Assembly: GCF_017921975.2 (NCBI RefSeq)
Contig: NZ_JAGEMO020000016.1
Location: 177,018-241,017 of the forward strand
Length of the DNA: 64,000 nucleotides
Direction: 5' to 3'
From: Hymenobacter terricola
GTDB taxonomy: Bacteria; Bacteroidota; Bacteroidia; Cytophagales; Hymenobacteraceae
Shown one piece after another: positions 62,120 to 64,000 of the stretch; positions within the stretch are counted from its first letter, which is position 1; every line of letters starts with the position of its first letter. The notes under the pieces were generated by a model. The model did no database searches, had not been told where the DNA came from, and saw nothing but the letters and a program-made list of their open reading frames with translations. The position numbers and the translations under genes are program-made.

Positions 62120-63283
62120 ATGCCCACCGCCACCTCGTCTCCGCTGCCACCGCCGGCCATTCAGGCCAACCAGCACATCTACGACGACTATTTCCGCGAG
62201 GAATTTACCCAGACCCTGGACGAAAATATTCTGCAAATGCTCGACCGGGTGTGGTTTCGTTCCGAGCTGGTGGGCTTCGAGGACTTCCCCCAGCGCAACA
62301 ACCCTGACCGGCCCCTGATTTTTGCCTCCAACCACTCCGGCATGGCCTTCCCCTGGGACGCCATGGTGGCCTTGTCGCACCTGTGGCGCCACCTCATAAA
62401 AACCAATACGCTGCACGACCTGCCGCGCCCGCTCTCAGCCCCGCTGCTCTCCCAAACGGCCCTGATGAACCCGTATCTGGTCAAGGAATTCTGGAAGAAA
62501 TGCGGCTGCGTGGACGCCACGACGCTGAATTTTGAGACCATGATGTACTACCAGGACCACAACCTGATGCTGTACCCCGAGGGGGTGCCCGGCATCGGCA
62601 AAGGGTTCAACCGCAAGTACGAATTGCAGCGCCTGGCCACCAGCATGGTGCGCTTGGCCTTGCAGCACGGCACCGACATCGTGCCGTTTTACACCATCAA
62701 CGCCGAATACCTCAATCCCTACGCCTACAGCTGGGACTGGATAAATAACCTGACCAAGAAAATCGGCATCCCGTTTTTACCCCTCACGCTGCTGCTTTTA
62801 TTGGTCCTGATTCAGCCCTGGGCCTTTTACCTGGCTTTTCCAGCCAAGCTCACCTTCGTGATGGGCACCCGCATCCGGCCCTCCGACCTTACCGACAAAA
62901 CCACCGACGAGCTGACCCGCGAAGACTACTTGGCCCTGTCCGAACAAATTCGCCAGCGAATGCAGACCGAAATGGATGCCGCCGTGCTCGCCCACGGCCA
63001 AAAGCCCTACCGCTGGGGCGAGCTCTGGCAGCGCATCAAGGAAAACCGGCGCTACTTTCCCTTCTTCCTGCCCTTCGCCTGGCCCGCCATGTTCGCCGAG
63101 TTCGAGCGCCTCTACGTGAAAGAAGGCCGCCGCAATTTTCGGATGCAGCTTGACCGCCCCGGCGCCTGGCTGCGTATGCTGTGGCGTAACCCCATCACCC
63201 TGGCGTATTTCATTCCCTTGCTCGGCTGGATTCCGCTGGCCATCAAGGGGTACAAAGGCAATAAGCTGGGGCAGAAACCGTGA
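62120..63283 (+). CDS. Lysophospholipid/glycerol acyltransferase-like protein
   Basis: The 387-residue protein has the acyltransferase block NHSGMAFPWD (71-80) and the later PEG (153-155) box within LMLYPEGVPGIGKGFN, which matches the LPLAT superfamily. The spacing of His and Asp is H-X7-D instead of the usual H-X4-D, which is unusual. A hydrophobic segment (about 215-240) follows. It probably transfers an acyl group from acyl-CoA or acyl-ACP to a glycerol or lipid acceptor. Confidence 0.82.
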   Translation: MPTATSSPLPPPAIQANQHIYDDYFREEFTQTLDENILQMLDRVWFRSELVGFEDFPQRNNPDRPLIFASNHSGMAFPWDAMVALSHLWRHLIKTNTLHDLPRPLSAPLLSQTALMNPYLVKEFWKKCGCVDATTLNFETMMYYQDHNLMLYPEGVPGIGKGFNRKYELQRLATSMVRLALQHGTDIVPFYTINAEYLNPYAYSWDWINNLTKKIGIPFLPLTLLLLLVLIQPWAFYLAFPAKLTFVMGTRIRPSDLTDKTTDELTREDYLALSEQIRQRMQTEMDAAVLAHGQKPYRWGELWQRIKENRRYFPFFLPFAWPAMFAEFERLYVKEGRRNFRMQLDRPGAWLRMLWRNPITLAYFIPLLGWIPLAIKGYKGNKLGQKP

Positions 63284-63307
63284 TTTCTGCTGAAAAGCAA
63301 TAGGCAA

Positions 63308-63413
63308 AAGAACGTCATGCTGAGCGCAGCCGAAGCATCTCTACCGCTTCGTTGAATCGATTGGATTACTGCTGCGGTAGAGATGCTTCGGCTGCGCTCA
63401 GCATGACGTTCTT
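63308..63413. repeat. Long palindromic repeat, copy 2
   Basis: Perfect 40-bp arms (63308-63347 and 63374-63413) enclose a 26-bp loop. The arm core is shared with copy 1 at 10873-10972, differing at a few positions, and lies between two genes transcribed rightward. Could be a REP/MITE-like element or terminator of the acyltransferase gene. Confidence 0.9.
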
Positions 63414-63459
63414 TCCCGCTTCTCGTTTCCCGCTTCTCGTTTCCCGCTTCTCGTTTCCC
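63412..63459. repeat. 14-bp tandem repeat upstream of the esterase gene
   Basis: tttcccgcttctcg occurs three full times plus a partial copy, directly after the palindromic repeat and 13 bp before ATG 63472. It may be a slippage-prone tract in the leader. Confidence 0.8.
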
Positions 63460-63471
63460 AAATCCCACCCA

Positions 63472-64000
63472 ATGCCCTCGTTTCAACACCTGCTGCTCAA
63501 GCAGTTCCTCACGGCTGCGGCAGCCCCATTGGCCCGTCGCAGGCCCAGCGTGGGCGCCATGCGCCTGGCCATGGAGGCCGGCGCCCTGTTCCAGTTCATG
63601 CCCTGGCGCGTGAACCTGGAAAGCCTTAAACTCGATAACCGCCTCGAAGCCGAGTGGCTGCGGCCCCGCGCGGCGCACCCCACGCGGATGATGCTGTACC
63701 TGCACGGCGGCGGCTACGTGCTGGGCTCCCTCAACACCCACCGCAGTCTGGTGGGCAGCCTGGCCCAGCGTTGTGGTCTCAACGTGCTCACCATCAACTA
63801 CCGTAAAGCCCCCGACCACCCATTTCCGGCCGCGCTCGACGATGCCCGGCGGGCCTACCGCTGGCTGCTGCGCCACGGCTACCAGCCGCACAACATTGTG
63901 GTGGGCGGCGATTCGGCCGGGGGAGGGCTGGCCCTGGCGCTGCTGCTGGCCCTGCGCGATGCCGGCGAGCCCGTGCCCGCCGCCGGCATCGGCCTCTCGC
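63472..64000 (+). CDS. Alpha/beta hydrolase, HSL-type esterase (3' end outside window)
   Basis: The open frame runs to the right edge without a stop (176 residues seen). The oxyanion hole motif HGGG is at 78-81, the nucleophile GDSAGG at 146-151 (Ser148) and NYRKAPDHPFPAALDD (about 109-124) is typical of the hormone-sensitive lipase family (family IV). It should hydrolyse short- to medium-chain esters. The catalytic Asp and His would be outside the window. Confidence 0.92.
   Translation, partial: MPSFQHLLLKQFLTAAAAPLARRRPSVGAMRLAMEAGALFQFMPWRVNLESLKLDNRLEAEWLRPRAAHPTRMMLYLHGGGYVLGSLNTHRSLVGSLAQRCGLNVLTINYRKAPDHPFPAALDDARRAYRWLLRHGYQPHNIVVGGDSAGGGLALALLLALRDAGEPVPAAGIGLS

Overview
The window reads as chromosomal DNA of a high-GC member of the Bacteroidota, most likely Hymenobacter or a close relative in the Hymenobacteraceae. 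The evidence is type IX secretion (T9SS) cargo with C-terminal sorting domains, a T9SS plug lipoprotein, families typical of the phylum (PUR-type DNA/RNA-binding protein, DUF3822 next to coaD, DUF4296 lipoprotein, Bat/aerotolerance genes) and several TAnnTTTG -7 promoter elements. Both edges cut genes: a sigma-54 activator on the left and an esterase on the right.

Layout. 1-4.5 kb: sigma-54 activator followed by a five-PAS hybrid histidine kinase, probably one phosphorelay. 5.1-10.5 kb: a giant T9SS-secreted surface protein with repeated YWVGG modules. 10.6-11 kb: a dead IS630-family transposase fragment and a long palindromic repeat. 11-16.5 kb: AraC-type regulator with an SDR oxidoreductase, small membrane proteins, a DUF58 protein, PUR protein and ychF. 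16.6-20.5 kb: M48 protease, a glycine-rich lipoprotein and the T9SS plug protein. 20.7-23.9 kb: a more AT-rich block (PLP decarboxylase, SAM methyltransferase, a decayed tyrosine-recombinase tail, RidA) that looks acquired. 24-46 kb: housekeeping and conserved genes (ABC-F, desaturase, AsmA-like, AlkA, phosphoesterases, Na+/H+ antiporter, threonine aldolase, coaD, Nudix, RecD-like helicase, DUF1573, aspartyl protease, menC). 46.6-50.1 kb: egtB, egtD and a fold-type-I PLP enzyme, a likely ergothioneine-type cluster. 50.2-52.9 kb: a nine-copy 21-bp repeat array, a MATE exporter, a DUF922 protein and CsaA. 53-61 kb: a Bat-type locus (DUF58, membrane BatD-like, BatA vWA) split by about 4.6 kb holding a 111-bp inverted-repeat element, a 5'-truncated T9SS cargo gene, a delta-60 repeat T9SS cargo and a 42-bp repeat array. 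61-64 kb: YggS, an acyltransferase, a second copy of the palindromic repeat and the truncated esterase.

How the parts connect: three secreted cargo genes and the plug protein point to an active T9SS. The egt genes, RidA, AlkA and Bat proteins suggest attention to oxidative, metabolite and DNA damage. Repeats and remnants cluster around the T9SS cargo genes and the AT-rich island. No rRNA, tRNA, CRISPR array, intact transposase or complete prophage was seen. No clearly new defence or mobile system was found; the best leads are the egt cluster's third enzyme, the interrupted Bat locus, and the 21/42-bp repeat arrays.
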